A DNA stretch of 64,000 nt from the NCBI RefSeq assembly GCF_014192575.1, contig NZ_JACHYC010000001.1, positions 1-64,000 of the forward strand. Direction: 5' to 3'. The DNA comes from Variovorax sp. Sphag1AA (GTDB lineage Bacteria > Pseudomonadota > Gammaproteobacteria > Burkholderiales > Burkholderiaceae_C). The notes below the pieces were generated by a model. That model did not search any database and was not told the DNA's origin. It saw only the letters and a program-made list of their open reading frames with translations. Of this stretch, positions 1 to 9,105 are shown one piece after another (the first letter of the stretch is position 1; each line of letters begins with the position of its first letter). A program made the position numbers and the translations under genes.

Positions 1-451
1 GCACCGCGGTGAGCGCACCGAGCGTCACGATGAAAGGCGGCAGCTTCACGAAGGCCACGAGCACGCCGTTGATCAGGCCGAAGAGCAGCCCGCACCCCAG
101 GCCCGCGGCAATGCCGAGCATGCCGAACTGCGGCACGTTCGACACCAGCATCGCGACCACGGCGGATGCAGCGAGGATCGAGCCCACCGACAGGTCGATG
201 CCGCCGGTGAGGATCACGAAGGTCATGCCCGCCGCGAGCACGATGTTGATCGACGCCTGCTGCGTCATGATCGAAAAGTTCTGCAGGCTGAAGAAGTTCT
301 CGGTTGCCAGGCTGAACCCGATGCACAGCAGGATCAGCACCGGCAGCATGCCGAGCGCGCGGATGATCTCCTTGCCCGTGGCACCGCGCAGTGCGGGCGG
401 CAGGGCGGCGTTGTCTGCCGCTGCGATGGCGGGCGAGGTCTGCTTGGTCAT
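1..451 (-). CDS. Sugar ABC transporter permease, RbsC-type (3' end outside window)
   Basis: Inner-membrane permease of a ribose/galactose-type sugar importer. The first 150 residues are visible, starting at the ATG complementary to 449-451, after a GGAGA Shine-Dalgarno. They contain a cytoplasmic N-terminus and several hydrophobic segments with family motifs TGGIDLSVGS (about residues 83-92) and a KLPPFIVTLG stretch near residue 140, both typical of BPD_transp_2 permeases. It lies 32 bp downstream of the double-ATPase gene on the same strand, so the two should be co-transcribed. The C-terminal half and any substrate-binding protein gene lie beyond the window edge. Substrate unknown. Confidence 0.88.
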   Translation of the reverse strand, partial: MTKQTSPAIAAADNAALPPALRGATGKEIIRALGMLPVLILLCIGFSLATENFFSLQNFSIMTQQASINIVLAAGMTFVILTGGIDLSVGSILAASAVVAMLVSNVPQFGMLGIAAGLGCGLLFGLINGVLVAFVKLPPFIVTLGALTAV

Positions 452-483
452 GGCTTGTGTCTCCTTCGTGGGCAACTGCGGCT

Positions 484-2043
484 TCAGTGCAGCGTCGGCG
501 TGTGGGCGGGGACCGCGCCGGTGGCAAGCGCGACGATGTTTTCCTGCGTGATGGCCAGTCCGCTGCCACCGCCGACCTCGCCAACCAGATGACCTTCCCG
601 CATGACGATCACCCGGTCGCAGATGCCGACCACTTCGGCCAGTTCGCTCGAAATCACCAGCACCGCGACACCGCGGCGCGCGAGTTCGTCGATGAGGCGG
701 TAGATCTCGCTCTTGGCCCCGATGTCCACGCCGCGCGTCGGCTCGTCGAGGATCAGCACGCGCGGCGCGAGTTCGAGCAGTCGTGCGAGCAGCACCTTCT
801 GCTGGTTGCCTCCAGAGAGCGAGCCGACATTGACGCGCGCCGACGGCACGCGGATCGATAGCTGCGAGATCGCGTCGCGTGCGCGCTGCGTCGCACGCTT
901 CGCATCCATCACGCCGCCAGCGCTTGCGTCGCGGGGGCAGACCATCACGTTGATGTTGTCCTTCACCGAAAGATCAAGGAAGAGGCCCTGGCCCTTGCGG
1001 TCTTCGGTCAGGTAGAGGATGCCGCAGCGGATCGCATCGATCGGCTTTGAGATCTTCAGCACTTCGCCCGCGCCGTTGAGCGAGACCTCGCCCGCAGTGC
1101 GCGGATCGGCACCGAAGATCAGCCGTGCCAACTCGGTGCGGCCCGCGCCGACGAGACCTGCGAGGCCCAGCACTTCGCCCGAATGCAGTTCGAAGCTGCA
1201 GTCGCGCACGCGCTTGCCGTCACCCAGGTGGCGCACCGACAGCGCCTTGGCACCAGTGTGCAGCCCGTGGTGTTCCTTGCGATAGAAGCCGGAGAGGTCA
1301 CGGCCCACCATCATCTTCACGAGCTTGTCACGCGACAGATCGGCGCGCTCCAGCGTGCCGACGTAGGTGCCGTCGCGCAGCACCGTGACCTCGTCGGCCA
1401 GCTCGTCGATCTCGTCCATCCGGTGGCTGATGTAGAGGATCGCCAGGCCTTCGCTGCGCAGGCGCTTGATGAGCGCGAACAGGCGGCCGGTCTCGTGCGT
1501 GGAGAGCGGGGTGGTCGGTTCGTCCATCACCAGGATGCGGCAGTCGAAGTGAACCGCGCGAGCGATCTCGACGAGTTGCCGCTGCGCGATCGACAGCTCC
1601 GCGACACGCGTGGACGGGCCGAAATCCGCGCCGAGGCGCTGCAGGGTGGCCTCGCACGCAGATGACATCGCGCCGCGGTCGACGAGGCTGCCCTTGCGCA
1701 GTGGCCGGCCCATGTAGATGTTCTCAGCCACCGTGAGGTTGGGCGCGAGGCTCAGCTCCTGGTAGATCACCGACACGCCGAGGTTCTTCGCGGCCAGCGG
1801 ACCGTCGATGTGCACTATCTGGCCGTCGATCAGGATCTCGGCACCGGGGTCGGGCATGTACGCGCCCGAGAGCACCTTCATCAGCGTCGACTTGCCGGCG
1901 CCGTTCTCTCCCATCAGTGCGTGCACATGGCCGGCTCGCGCGCTGAGGCGAACGTCCTGCAGCGCTTTCACGCCCGGAAAGGTTTTCGAGATCTTGCGCA
2001 GCTCGAGCAGTGCCGTCGCGCCTTGTCCTTGTGAATCAGACAT
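484..2043 (-). CDS. Sugar ABC transporter ATP-binding protein, RbsA/MglA/XylG type
   Basis: Energises the sugar importer formed with the adjacent permease. The 519-residue protein has two tandem nucleotide-binding domains as expected for the family. The first has Walker [10 protein letters not shown] near residue 45 and a degenerate signature LSIAQRQL. The second has a degenerate P-loop GLVGAGRTE near residue 295, an intact LSGGNQQKV signature and Walker [12 protein letters not shown]. Its ATG overlaps the end of the upstream ROK repressor gene by 8 bp, which suggests translational coupling and that the repressor is the first gene of this operon. Substrate cannot be told from the ATPase. Confidence 0.93.
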   Translation of the reverse strand: MSDSQGQGATALLELRKISKTFPGVKALQDVRLSARAGHVHALMGENGAGKSTLMKVLSGAYMPDPGAEILIDGQIVHIDGPLAAKNLGVSVIYQELSLAPNLTVAENIYMGRPLRKGSLVDRGAMSSACEATLQRLGADFGPSTRVAELSIAQRQLVEIARAVHFDCRILVMDEPTTPLSTHETGRLFALIKRLRSEGLAILYISHRMDEIDELADEVTVLRDGTYVGTLERADLSRDKLVKMMVGRDLSGFYRKEHHGLHTGAKALSVRHLGDGKRVRDCSFELHSGEVLGLAGLVGAGRTELARLIFGADPRTAGEVSLNGAGEVLKISKPIDAIRCGILYLTEDRKGQGLFLDLSVKDNINVMVCPRDASAGGVMDAKRATQRARDAISQLSIRVPSARVNVGSLSGGNQQKVLLARLLELAPRVLILDEPTRGVDIGAKSEIYRLIDELARRGVAVLVISSELAEVVGICDRVIVMREGHLVGEVGGGSGLAITQENIVALATGAVPAHTPTLH

Positions 2044-3280
2044 TGGCCGTCTCCAGGGAAGTGGGGTGTGAGCGACCGCGCAGCACGTCGGCGCGCGGCG
2101 AGAAGTTGAAGAACATCGGCAGGCTCGCCGCGCCGATCGCGCCCGCGTCCGCGCGGAAACTGCCGCGCAGCAGGCGAGGGGTCTGGCGCGCTTCGGGGGC
2201 GATCTGGCGCAGGCCCGAATCGATACGTGTCGTCAGGTCGTCGATCAGGCCGTTGTCGATGTCGCAGTCGATGACCACCGCCGGCAGGTCGAGCACCGCG
2301 AGTGCTGCGCGCAGCGAAGGCACCAGCGCATCCGCGCAGTCGTCGAGCCATTCGCGCACGGCTCCGTTGCCGGACTTCACGCTGGCTTCGAGGTCGGTGT
2401 GGTTGCGCACGGCGGCGCCGTGATGGCGCAGGTGCCGCGCGAGCGAGTTGAGCGACGCGCGGGACAGCAGGATGTCCCAGCGCCGGTCCAGCACCGGCGC
2501 CGAGGCGAGGCGGCTCGGCGGCACCGGCATCAGGCCGAGGTCGGCTGCATTGCCGCTGCTGCCGCGCAGGCTTTCGCCGCCGATCACTGCCCCTGCGCCG
2601 AGCGCCGCGCCGATGAAGACATAGAGGAAGTCGCTTTCCTCGCGGCCGACGCCGAAGAACAGCTCGGCGATCGCGGCGGCGTTGCCGTCGTTTTCCTTGA
2701 ACACCGGCTGCTCGACGGCCTGCGAGAGCATGGCGCCGAAATCCACCTCGTCCCAGATGCGGAAGTCGGCCTTCAGGTCGAGCTCGCGCAGCCAGCTTCC
2801 GAGGTTGTAGGGCTGCGCGAGCCCCACGCCCATGAGCCGGCGGCGTTGTCCGCGGTCGAGCGCGGAGACCATGTGCGCGACGTCCTTCTTGACGAGGGCG
2901 AGTGCGCGCTCGGGCTGCGGCAGGAGGAGGTCGTGTGCTTCGCGGGCGAGGATGCGGCCGCCCAGGTCGATCAGCACTGTTTCGATGCTCGTGCGGTCCA
3001 GTCGTACGCCGATGCCGTAGGCGCCTTCCGGATTGATGCGGTAGAGGCTCGCGGGCTGCCCGCGCTGGCCTTCCTGCCGACGGCCCGCCGTCTCGATGAG
3101 CCGCGATTCCTCGAGCGACTGCACGATGCTGCCGACGGCGGTGTTCGTGAGCTGCGCCCAGCGCGCCAGATCGGCCTTCGATGCCTCGCCCGCCCGGCGA
3201 AGACGCTGGAGCAGCGTCCGCTCGTTGTAGAGGCGGAGGTTCACAGAGTTCGTGCCTCGACCAGGGCCGGATGGCTTCAC
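2036..3280 (-). CDS. ROK-family transcriptional repressor (NagC/XylR type)
   Basis: Likely sugar-responsive repressor of the downstream ABC importer. The 414-residue protein has an N-terminal winged helix (about residues 15-75, with a [26 protein letters not shown] recognition region) followed by a ROK sugar-kinase-like fold ([19 protein letters not shown] near residue 100; [13 protein letters not shown] near residue 210). The start is a GTG preceded by GAGGAG at an 8-base spacing. It shares strand and an 8-bp overlap with the ATPase gene. A near-palindromic AT-rich site lies about 40-50 bp upstream (3319-3331), a plausible autoregulatory operator. The inducing sugar is unknown. Confidence 0.88.
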   Translation of the reverse strand: MKPSGPGRGTNSVNLRLYNERTLLQRLRRAGEASKADLARWAQLTNTAVGSIVQSLEESRLIETAGRRQEGQRGQPASLYRINPEGAYGIGVRLDRTSIETVLIDLGGRILAREAHDLLLPQPERALALVKKDVAHMVSALDRGQRRRLMGVGLAQPYNLGSWLRELDLKADFRIWDEVDFGAMLSQAVEQPVFKENDGNAAAIAELFFGVGREESDFLYVFIGAALGAGAVIGGESLRGSSGNAADLGLMPVPPSRLASAPVLDRRWDILLSRASLNSLARHLRHHGAAVRNHTDLEASVKSGNGAVREWLDDCADALVPSLRAALAVLDLPAVVIDCDIDNGLIDDLTTRIDSGLRQIAPEARQTPRLLRGSFRADAGAIGAASLPMFFNFSPRADVLRGRSHPTSLETANV

Positions 3281-3318
3281 TGCGTTGTCTCCTCGTGAGC
3301 TTTGCGGGTCATTAATTA

Positions 3319-3331
3319 ATTCAAGTTGAAT
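3319..3331. promoter_or_regulatory. Candidate ROK-repressor operator palindrome
   Basis: ATTCAAGTTGAAT is a perfect 6+6 palindrome around a central G, inside an unusually AT-rich stretch (3311-3340) that stands out in GC-rich DNA. It lies just upstream of the GTG start of the ROK regulator. Position and symmetry fit an operator or promoter for the sugar-transport operon; no binding data are implied. The rest of 3281-3610 holds no gene that I can support, apart from the sites listed at 3432-3467. Confidence 0.4.
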
Positions 3332-3431
3332 AAAGAGTAGAGAGAAGGCTCTTGCCCGTCTTCGAGGGTTAACCCCGAAAAATGCAAGAAAGTATGTGGG
3401 AGCTGCAAGATTCAGGAGAAACCCGGAGAGC

Positions 3432-3467
3432 GTTCGATCATCGATCGCGCCGGTACGATCATTGATC
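3432..3467 (+). promoter_or_regulatory. Two direct PcaR-like operator sites upstream of the MFS gene
   Basis: GTTCGATCATCGATC (3432-3446) and GTACGATCATTGATC (3453-3467) are direct repeats offset by exactly 21 bp, two helical turns. The same 15-mer recurs at 5934-5948, 5955-5969 and, inverted, at 6039-6053 beside the IclR-family regulator gene. The motif resembles the GTTCGATAATCGCAC site I recall for Pseudomonas PcaR. It ends about 140 bp before the MFS start, so the regulator probably controls that transporter as well. Confidence 0.7.
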
Positions 3468-3610
3468 TGCGTCGCCAGATTTCACTGGGCTCAGCCAGGG
3501 GCCGCGCCATACATTCACCGTGCGCACCGCGAACTGCGCGATAGCCGAACGAAGCCGGCCGGACCCGGTCCCAAGTCCGCCGCCCATCGAACCACCATCC
3601 GGAGAGACAC

Positions 3611-5017
3611 ATGAGCAACCCCTCGGAACCGAAAGGCCGACACCAATCCAAGAAGGCGGCCGCCAGCGGCTGGATCGGCTCGGCATTGGAGTACTACGAC
3701 TTCTTCATCTATGCGACCGCCGCGTCGCTGATCTTTCCCCAGATCTTTTTCCCCAAGGGCAATCCGACGATCGCCATCGTGGCGTCGCTCGCGACCTACG
3801 GCGTCGGCTATATCGCGCGGCCGATTGGCGCCTTCGTGCTCGGCCACTGGGGCGACACCAAGGGGCGCAAGCACATGCTCCTGATCTGCATGTTCCTCAT
3901 GGGCTTTTCGACCATCGCGGTCGGCCTGCTGCCGACCTATGACCAGGTTGGTCTGCTGGCGCCGGTGCTGCTGGTGCTCCTGCGACTGATCCAGGGCTTC
4001 GCGGTGGCGGGCGAGATCTCCGGCGCGAGTTCGATGATCCTCGAGCACGCGCCGTTTGGCCGACGTGGCTTCTTCGCCTCCTTCACGCTGCAGGGCGTGC
4101 AGGCTGGCCAGATCCTTGCCGCCGCCGTGTTCCTGCCACTTGCGCACTACATGCCCGACGACGCCTTCCTGAGCTGGGGCTGGCGCATTCCGTTTCTGTT
4201 GAGCTTCGTCGTCATCGTGGCTGGCTACATCATCCGCCGTGAAGTCGACGAGACGCCTGCGTTCACCGAGGAAGTCAGTGAGGGCCAAGCCGCACCGAAG
4301 GCCCCCGTCATCGAGGCCTTCACGCAGAGCTGGAGGGACATGATCCGCGTGGTCTGCGCCTCGCTGATGAACGTGATCCCGGTCGTCGCCACCGTCTTCG
4401 GTGCGGCGTATGCGGTGCAGCCGGCCTATGGCATCGGCTTCCAGAAGGACATCTACCTGTGGATTCCGGTGCTCGGCAACATCCTCGCGGTGGTCGTGAT
4501 CCCGATGGTCGGCAACCTCTCGGACAAGGTCGGGCGCAAGCCGCCGATCGTGATCGGTGCGCTCGGTGCGGGTCTGCTGTCCTTCGGCTACCTCTATGCG
4601 ATCAGCATTCACAACGTGCCGCTGGCGATCGTCATGTCGCTGCTGATGTGGGGCATCGTCTACCAGGGCTACAACGCGGTCTTCCCGAGCTTCTACCCGG
4701 AACTGTTCCCGACCCGCACCCGCTGCTCGGCCATGGCCATCTCGCAGAACCTCGGTACCGCCGCGACCGCGATGCTGCCGGCGCTGTTCGTTGCTGTGGC
4801 GCCTCCCGGTGCGGCCAACATCCCGATGATCATCGGCGCGCTGACCCTCGGCATCACCGCCATCGCCGCCATCGCCGTGATGAGCGCCCGCGAAACCTAT
4901 CGCATCCACCTCAACGATCTGGGCAAGCCGAATGCGGTGCCCGTTCCGAAAGACGAATACGACCGCCTTCGCGCCCAAACGCTGGCCGAGGCTTCCTTGA
5001 CCAAGGCCGTTGCTTGA
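3611..5017 (+). CDS. MFS transporter, metabolite:H+ symporter family (shikimate/dicarboxylate type)
   Basis: Twelve-helix proton symporter of 468 residues, probably importing shikimate or a related hydroaromatic acid. The N-terminus carries the metabolite:H+ symporter pattern ASGWIGSALEYYDFFIYATA (about residues 18-37) and a loop 2-3 signature LGHWGDTKGRK near residue 80; the corresponding second-half signature NLSDKVGRK is near residue 300. The start ATG follows GGAGAGACAC. The gene stands alone on the plus strand, but two operator-like repeats upstream match those near the IclR regulator at 5121-5906, tying it to the adjacent shikimate/protocatechuate genes. KgtP-like substrates such as 2-oxoglutarate remain possible. 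Confidence 0.85.
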   Translation: MSNPSEPKGRHQSKKAAASGWIGSALEYYDFFIYATAASLIFPQIFFPKGNPTIAIVASLATYGVGYIARPIGAFVLGHWGDTKGRKHMLLICMFLMGFSTIAVGLLPTYDQVGLLAPVLLVLLRLIQGFAVAGEISGASSMILEHAPFGRRGFFASFTLQGVQAGQILAAAVFLPLAHYMPDDAFLSWGWRIPFLLSFVVIVAGYIIRREVDETPAFTEEVSEGQAAPKAPVIEAFTQSWRDMIRVVCASLMNVIPVVATVFGAAYAVQPAYGIGFQKDIYLWIPVLGNILAVVVIPMVGNLSDKVGRKPPIVIGALGAGLLSFGYLYAISIHNVPLAIVMSLLMWGIVYQGYNAVFPSFYPELFPTRTRCSAMAISQNLGTAATAMLPALFVAVAPPGAANIPMIIGALTLGITAIAAIAVMSARETYRIHLNDLGKPNAVPVPKDEYDRLRAQTLAEASLTKAVA

Positions 5018-5046
5018 GGTGAAGTGAACCCAGGAACCCCACGGAA

Positions 5047-5115
5047 CCGGCTTTGCCGGGCCGTCGGGGTTGCCCCCTGAAAGGGGGTGGAGAGCGACAC
5101 GAAGTGCGCGAGCCT
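5047..5115. repeat. GC-rich intergenic repeat with two hairpins, likely bidirectional terminator
   Basis: Between the convergent MFS and IclR genes are two strong hairpins. The first is CCGGC-TTT-GCCGG (5047-5059). The second is CCCCC-TGAAA-GGGGG (5073-5087), followed by an AGCGACACGAAGTGCGCGAG-like tail and GGGGGTT. I recall closely similar intergenic elements recurring in Comamonadaceae genomes; only one copy is present in this window. Its placement fits a terminator for both converging transcripts. Confidence 0.5.
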
Positions 5116-5120
5116 GGGGG

Positions 5121-5906
5121 TTAGATCAAATTCCGCATAGCTTGCGCGGTCTCGCGCAGAACAGGGAGGACGCGGGTGACCGCGTCCTCGCTGCTTTCGT
5201 GGCCCATGGGCATCGTGATGTTCAGCGCGCCGACCAGTTCCCCGTGACGATCCCGCAGCGGCACGGCGATGCCGCGTGAATTCAGATCCAGTTGCTGCTC
5301 CGACAGCGCCCACCCCTGCGCCCGGATGCGCGCCAACTCCAGCTTCATGCGTTCCTTGCTCGAAATGGTGTGCGATGTGAACACCGCCAGTTCGTGCGTT
5401 TCGAGCCATGCGCTCAACTCCTCGTCGCTGCGCATGGCCAGCATCAGCATGCCCGACGCCGTCACCTGCGCCGGTACCCGCGCGCCGAGCACGTAGCCGG
5501 TGCTCATGCTCCGGTTCGGTCCGTTGCGCGCGATGTAGACCACCTCGTCCCCGTCCATCACGCTGAGGTAGGCGATCTCGTGCGTGCCGGCGGCGACCCG
5601 CTGCAGGAAGGGCTGCACGATGCGCGGCAGCCGCGCCGATTCCAGGTACGACTGCCCCAGGCGCAGCACGCGCGGCGTGAGCCAGAAGAGCTTGCCGTCG
5701 CTGGCCACATAGCCCATGTGCTGCAGGGTGAGCAGGTAGCGCCGCGCCGCGGTGCGTGTCATGCCGGTGCGCTGGCCGGCCTCGCTGGCGGTCATGCGCT
5801 GGTGCGCGTCGTCGAAGGCTTCGATGATGGAAACGCCGCGCTCGAGACCCGCGATCCAGTCGCGCTTGTCGAGGCCGGTCGGTGCAGGGGAGTTGTCGTT
5901 GTCCAT
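5121..5906 (-). CDS. IclR-family regulator, PcaR/PobR-like
   Basis: DNA-binding regulator of 261 residues. It has an N-terminal IclR winged helix (about residues 20-85; the recognition helix region contains MTRTAARRYLLTL) and an effector-binding domain (about 90-255) with the RGIAVPLRD segment near residue 210. Sequence style is that of PcaR/PcaU/PobR proteins, which sense protocatechuate-pathway intermediates. It is divergent from the shikimate-dehydrogenase-like gene. Three copies of the GTTCGATNATCGAYC motif lie in the shared upstream region and two more precede the MFS permease, so it probably autoregulates and controls this whole catabolic island. Whether it activates or represses cannot be seen. 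Confidence 0.88.
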   Translation of the reverse strand: MDNDNSPAPTGLDKRDWIAGLERGVSIIEAFDDAHQRMTASEAGQRTGMTRTAARRYLLTLQHMGYVASDGKLFWLTPRVLRLGQSYLESARLPRIVQPFLQRVAAGTHEIAYLSVMDGDEVVYIARNGPNRSMSTGYVLGARVPAQVTASGMLMLAMRSDEELSAWLETHELAVFTSHTISSKERMKLELARIRAQGWALSEQQLDLNSRGIAVPLRDRHGELVGALNITMPMGHESSEDAVTRVLPVLRETAQAMRNLI

Positions 5907-5933
5907 GGTGTTTTTGGGACAAACCCTGAAATC

Positions 5934-6053
5934 GTTCGATGATCGATCAGTGTAGTTCGATAATCGGTTTTTCCATACATCCCTGGCTACGTTCGGTTCA
6001 CATCGGCCGCTACATTAGCGGCGCCTCCTCGGTGATTCGGTCGATAGTCGAAC
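5934..6053. promoter_or_regulatory. Divergent control region with three PcaR-like operator sites
   Basis: Three copies of one 15-bp motif occur between the IclR regulator and the catabolic operon: GTTCGATGATCGATC (5934-5948), GTTCGATAATCGGTT (5955-5969, again offset by 21 bp), and an inverted copy GTTCGACTATCGACC reading on the minus strand at 6039-6053. The first pair lies close to the regulator start. The inverted copy lies only about 20 bp upstream of the AroE-like start, a position suited to overlap with the promoter or leader. Confidence 0.72.
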
Positions 6054-6074
6054 AACTTGAAGCGAGACACCCGT

Positions 6075-6998
6075 ATGTTCCCTTCCATCGTCGGCAGCAC
6101 TTCCCTCTACCTCCTTCCGGGCGACCCGGTCACGAACGTGCGCCTGCCGCGAATGTTCAACGCGGTGTTCGAACGCTTTGGCATCGATGCGGTGATGGCG
6201 CCGGTGCAAGTCGGGCGGCGCGACCTGGCGGTCTTCGTCAAGGCGGCCTTCCTGGCTCGGAACGTGCGCGGCATGGTGATCGCCCCCCCGCACAAGCCGT
6301 CTTTGGTGGATCTGCTCGACGGCTGCGGCCTCTTCGGCCGGGTCGCGGGTTCTGCCAACGTGGTGCGCCGGATCGAGAACGGCGAGCTCGAAGGCGATCT
6401 TTTCGATGGCGAGGGCCTGATCGGCGCGCTCGACCGCTACAACATCCCCTTCCGCGGCAAGCGCGTGCTGGTGCTCGGCGCGGGCGTGAGCGCGGCGGCC
6501 ATCGGCGTCGCCCTGGCTGAAGGCGGCACGGTCAACGGCGCCGAGCACATCGCCTTCTACGACCTCGCCGCCGGCAAGGCGGCCGGTGTCGCGGCCAAGC
6601 TCGACGCCTTCTTCGACGCGACGACCGTGGCGGTGGACAGCAACGATCCCGCTGGCTACGACCTCGTCATCAACGCCACCTCGCTCGGCCTCAAGCCCGA
6701 GGACCCGCTGCCCGTGGACGTCGCCCGCATGGATTCGCATGCCGCGCTGTTCGACATCCTCCTGCGCGGCCAACCCACACCCATCGTTCGTGCGGCGCGC
6801 GGACGCGGCCTCAATGCGCAGGCCGGTTTCGAGATGCTGATCCAGCAGATGCCGCACTACCTCGATTTCTTCGGCCACAAGGACGCCGCCAACGCGGTGC
6901 GCCACGACGCCAATTTCTTGCGCGAGCTGATCTATCCGGCTTCCATGGCCGACGAGATCCATACGCCTCTGCGCTATCACTCGGCCAGCGTGGCCTGA
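6075..6998 (+). CDS. Shikimate dehydrogenase-like enzyme (AroE family), copy 1
   Basis: NAD(P)-dependent shikimate/quinate-type dehydrogenase, likely oxidising shikimate to 3-dehydroshikimate for catabolism. In 307 residues the substrate domain shows APPHK (lysine corresponding to the catalytic Lys of AroE) and GDLFDGEG (the paired Asp), followed by a Rossmann domain with VLVLGAGVSAAAIG near residue 137 and an INATSLGL motif near 200. The ATG at 6075 is preferred to an in-frame TTG at 6057. It is first in a plus-strand series running through the dehydratase, ABC transporter and pca genes. Its divergence from biosynthetic AroE and its context argue for a degradative role. Confidence 0.82.
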   Translation: MFPSIVGSTSLYLLPGDPVTNVRLPRMFNAVFERFGIDAVMAPVQVGRRDLAVFVKAAFLARNVRGMVIAPPHKPSLVDLLDGCGLFGRVAGSANVVRRIENGELEGDLFDGEGLIGALDRYNIPFRGKRVLVLGAGVSAAAIGVALAEGGTVNGAEHIAFYDLAAGKAAGVAAKLDAFFDATTVAVDSNDPAGYDLVINATSLGLKPEDPLPVDVARMDSHAALFDILLRGQPTPIVRAARGRGLNAQAGFEMLIQQMPHYLDFFGHKDAANAVRHDANFLRELIYPASMADEIHTPLRYHSASVA

Positions 6999-7007
6999 AA
7001 GACTTCC

Positions 7008-7889
7008 ATGGCGATCGCCCTCGACCGTTTCGGCTTCAACACCGTCACCATGGGGGGCGAGCTCGGCCACAAGCTGGAATGCATGAAGGCGGCCGGCTTC
7101 TCCGGCGTCGAACTCTGGGCGCGCGACCTCATCAACCACCCCGCCGGTGTCGAGAAGGCCGCGGAACTCGTGAAGCAGAGCGGCCTCAAGGTCACTGACT
7201 TCCAGCCGCTGCGCGACTTCGAGTGCGCGCCTGACGCGATGCGGCCGCACCGGCTCGAAATGGCGCGCGAGCAGCTTCGCCAGATGGCGCTGGTCGGCAC
7301 CGATCTGCTGCTTTGCTGCTCGACGACTTCGCCGCTCGCGATCGACGACCCCGACCGCGCAGCCGAAGACCTGCGCACGCTCGCCACGCTCGCGACGCCG
7401 CTGGGCATCCGCATCTGCTACGAGGCGCTTTCGTGGGGCCGCCACACCAACCGCTGGCACCAGGCGTGGGACATCGTCCGCCGCTGCGACCGCGAGAACG
7501 TGGGCCTCAATCTCGACTTCTTCCACATGTCGGTGCACGGCGACGACACGCCCGAGACGCTCAAGCAGCTTGCAGAGGTGCCGGTGGAAAAGATCTTCCT
7601 CGTGCAGCTCGCCGACTACTTCTTTGAATACAGCGACCGCCAGTCCGACATGATCGAACTCGCGCGCCACCAGCGCCTCTTTCCGGGCGAAGGCCTGCAT
7701 GACGTGCGCGACCTCGTGCAGCTTCTGGAGGACAAGGGCTATCGCGGCCACTACACCTTCGAGGTGTTCAACGACGACTACGTCAACTCCGACCCGATGG
7801 TGGTCGGACAGCGCGCGATGAAGAGCGCGCGCTGGCTCAGCGAATCGCATGTGGCGGGCGGCGAGCCGGCCCGCGTGCCCCAGCACTGA
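7008..7889 (+). CDS. quiC: 3-dehydroshikimate dehydratase, QuiC/AsbF-like TIM barrel
   Basis: Converts 3-dehydroshikimate to protocatechuate, linking hydroaromatic acids to the beta-ketoadipate pathway. The 293-residue protein is an AP-endonuclease-2/xylose-isomerase-like TIM barrel. The expected divalent-metal ligands Glu, Asp, Gln and Glu are visible as E139 (CYEAL), D170 (LNLDFFH), Q200 (FLVQLAD) and E252 (FEVF), the pattern I recall for QuiC-type dehydratases. It starts 9 bp after the AroE-like gene and is followed by a Liv-type ABC transporter, so it is almost certainly in the same operon. A generic sugar-phosphate isomerase is possible but fits the context less well. Confidence 0.8.
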   Translation: MAIALDRFGFNTVTMGGELGHKLECMKAAGFSGVELWARDLINHPAGVEKAAELVKQSGLKVTDFQPLRDFECAPDAMRPHRLEMAREQLRQMALVGTDLLLCCSTTSPLAIDDPDRAAEDLRTLATLATPLGIRICYEALSWGRHTNRWHQAWDIVRRCDRENVGLNLDFFHMSVHGDDTPETLKQLAEVPVEKIFLVQLADYFFEYSDRQSDMIELARHQRLFPGEGLHDVRDLVQLLEDKGYRGHYTFEVFNDDYVNSDPMVVGQRAMKSARWLSESHVAGGEPARVPQH

Positions 7890-7941
7890 GCCGCCCACAA
7901 GAATCACGACAAACCATCAACCACCAAAGAGGAGACTTCCG

Positions 7942-9105
7942 ATGACCATTCTTCAACCCCGCCGATTCGCGATCCGTCTGGCAGCAGCGTGCGCGCTGGC
8001 CGCTTGCGCGAGTGGCGCCTTCGCCCAGGACACCATCAAGGTGGCCAACATCCAGGAGCTGTCGGGCACGGGCGCCACGGCGGGCACGAACTTCAGGAAT
8101 GGCGTCGAGCTTGCGATCAAGGAGATCAACGCTTCCGGCGGCATCCTCGGCAAGAAGATCGAAAGCGCGATCAGCGACACGCAATCGAACCCCGGCGTCG
8201 CGAAGGCGATGGCTGCCAAGGCGGTCGACAACGGCGTAGTCGCTGTCTTCGGTCCGGGCTTCTCGGGCTCGATGATCGTCAGCATGGCCGAGACGCGCCG
8301 CGGCGAGACGCCGAACTTCACCGGCGCCGAGGCGACCGCGATCACCGCGCAGGGCAATCCCTTCGTCTTCCGCACGAGCTTCTCGCAGGTCAACGCAATG
8401 CCCAAGCTGGCGCGCTACGTGGCTGCGAACCTCAAGGCCAAGACCATTGCGGTGATCTTCGTCAACAACGACTTCGGCAAGGGCGGGCGCGATGCGTTCA
8501 TGAAGTCCGCCGAAGCGAACGGCATCAAGATCGTGGCCGACATCTCGACCGAGCCGGGCCAGGTCGACTGGTCGGCGCCTGTGCTCAAGGCCAAGCAGAG
8601 CAACCCGGATGCCGTGTTCGTCTACACCAACGAGGAAGAGTCGGCACGCGCGCTGCGCGAACTGCGCAAGCAGGGCTGGAGCAAGCCGATCCTAGGAGAG
8701 ACGGTGCTGCCGAGCCAGAAGGTCATCGAGCTCGCCGGTGATTCCGCCAACGGCATCCTGGCGCACGTGGGCCTCACGGTCGACGCGCCGATCCCGACCA
8801 TGCGCGCCTTCCGCGCGAAGTTCGAGAAGGAATACAAGTACATCCCCGACCACAACGGCATCAAGGGCTACACCAGCGTCTACATGTTCAAGGCCGGTGT
8901 TGAGAAGGCTGGCAAGCTCGACCGCATCGCGATCGCCAAGGCGCTGCACGGGCTGACGATCCCGGTCGCGAAGGAACCCGGCGTGCTGATGGATGTGACC
9001 ATCGACGAGAAGGGCGACCTCGACCGCGAGAGCTTCATCGTCGAGGTGAAGAACGGCAAGCAGGAAGTGAAGGAAATCCTGCCTGCACTGGGCAAGAAGC
9101 AGTGA
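7942..9105 (+). CDS. Liv-type ABC transporter substrate-binding protein
   Basis: Periplasmic binding protein (387 residues, Peripla_BP_6/LivK family) with a cleavable signal peptide ending around AFAQ at residue 29. The mature part begins with the typical IKVANIQELSG strand, and GPGFSGSMI and EPGQVDWSAPVLKAKQ segments fit the family. The start at 7942 has an AGGAG site 8 bases upstream. It heads a five-gene transporter set with 4-bp overlaps. Since the cluster lies between a dehydroshikimate dehydratase and pcaBCD, the ligand is more likely an aromatic or hydroaromatic acid than a branched-chain amino acid; this is inferred from context. Confidence 0.9.
   Translation: MTILQPRRFAIRLAAACALAACASGAFAQDTIKVANIQELSGTGATAGTNFRNGVELAIKEINASGGILGKKIESAISDTQSNPGVAKAMAAKAVDNGVVAVFGPGFSGSMIVSMAETRRGETPNFTGAEATAITAQGNPFVFRTSFSQVNAMPKLARYVAANLKAKTIAVIFVNNDFGKGGRDAFMKSAEANGIKIVADISTEPGQVDWSAPVLKAKQSNPDAVFVYTNEEESARALRELRKQGWSKPILGETVLPSQKVIELAGDSANGILAHVGLTVDAPIPTMRAFRAKFEKEYKYIPDHNGIKGYTSVYMFKAGVEKAGKLDRIAIAKALHGLTIPVAKEPGVLMDVTIDEKGDLDRESFIVEVKNGKQEVKEILPALGKKQ

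Noticed and set aside
3515..4978. Long minus-strand open frame opposite the MFS transporter
   Set aside because: Histidine/aspartate-rich shadow with no recognisable domain; the plus-strand protein has clear transporter topology.
6015..7907. Open frame of 630 codons on the minus strand opposite the AroE-like and dehydratase genes
   Set aside because: It overlaps two genes with visible catalytic residues and has no plausible domain.
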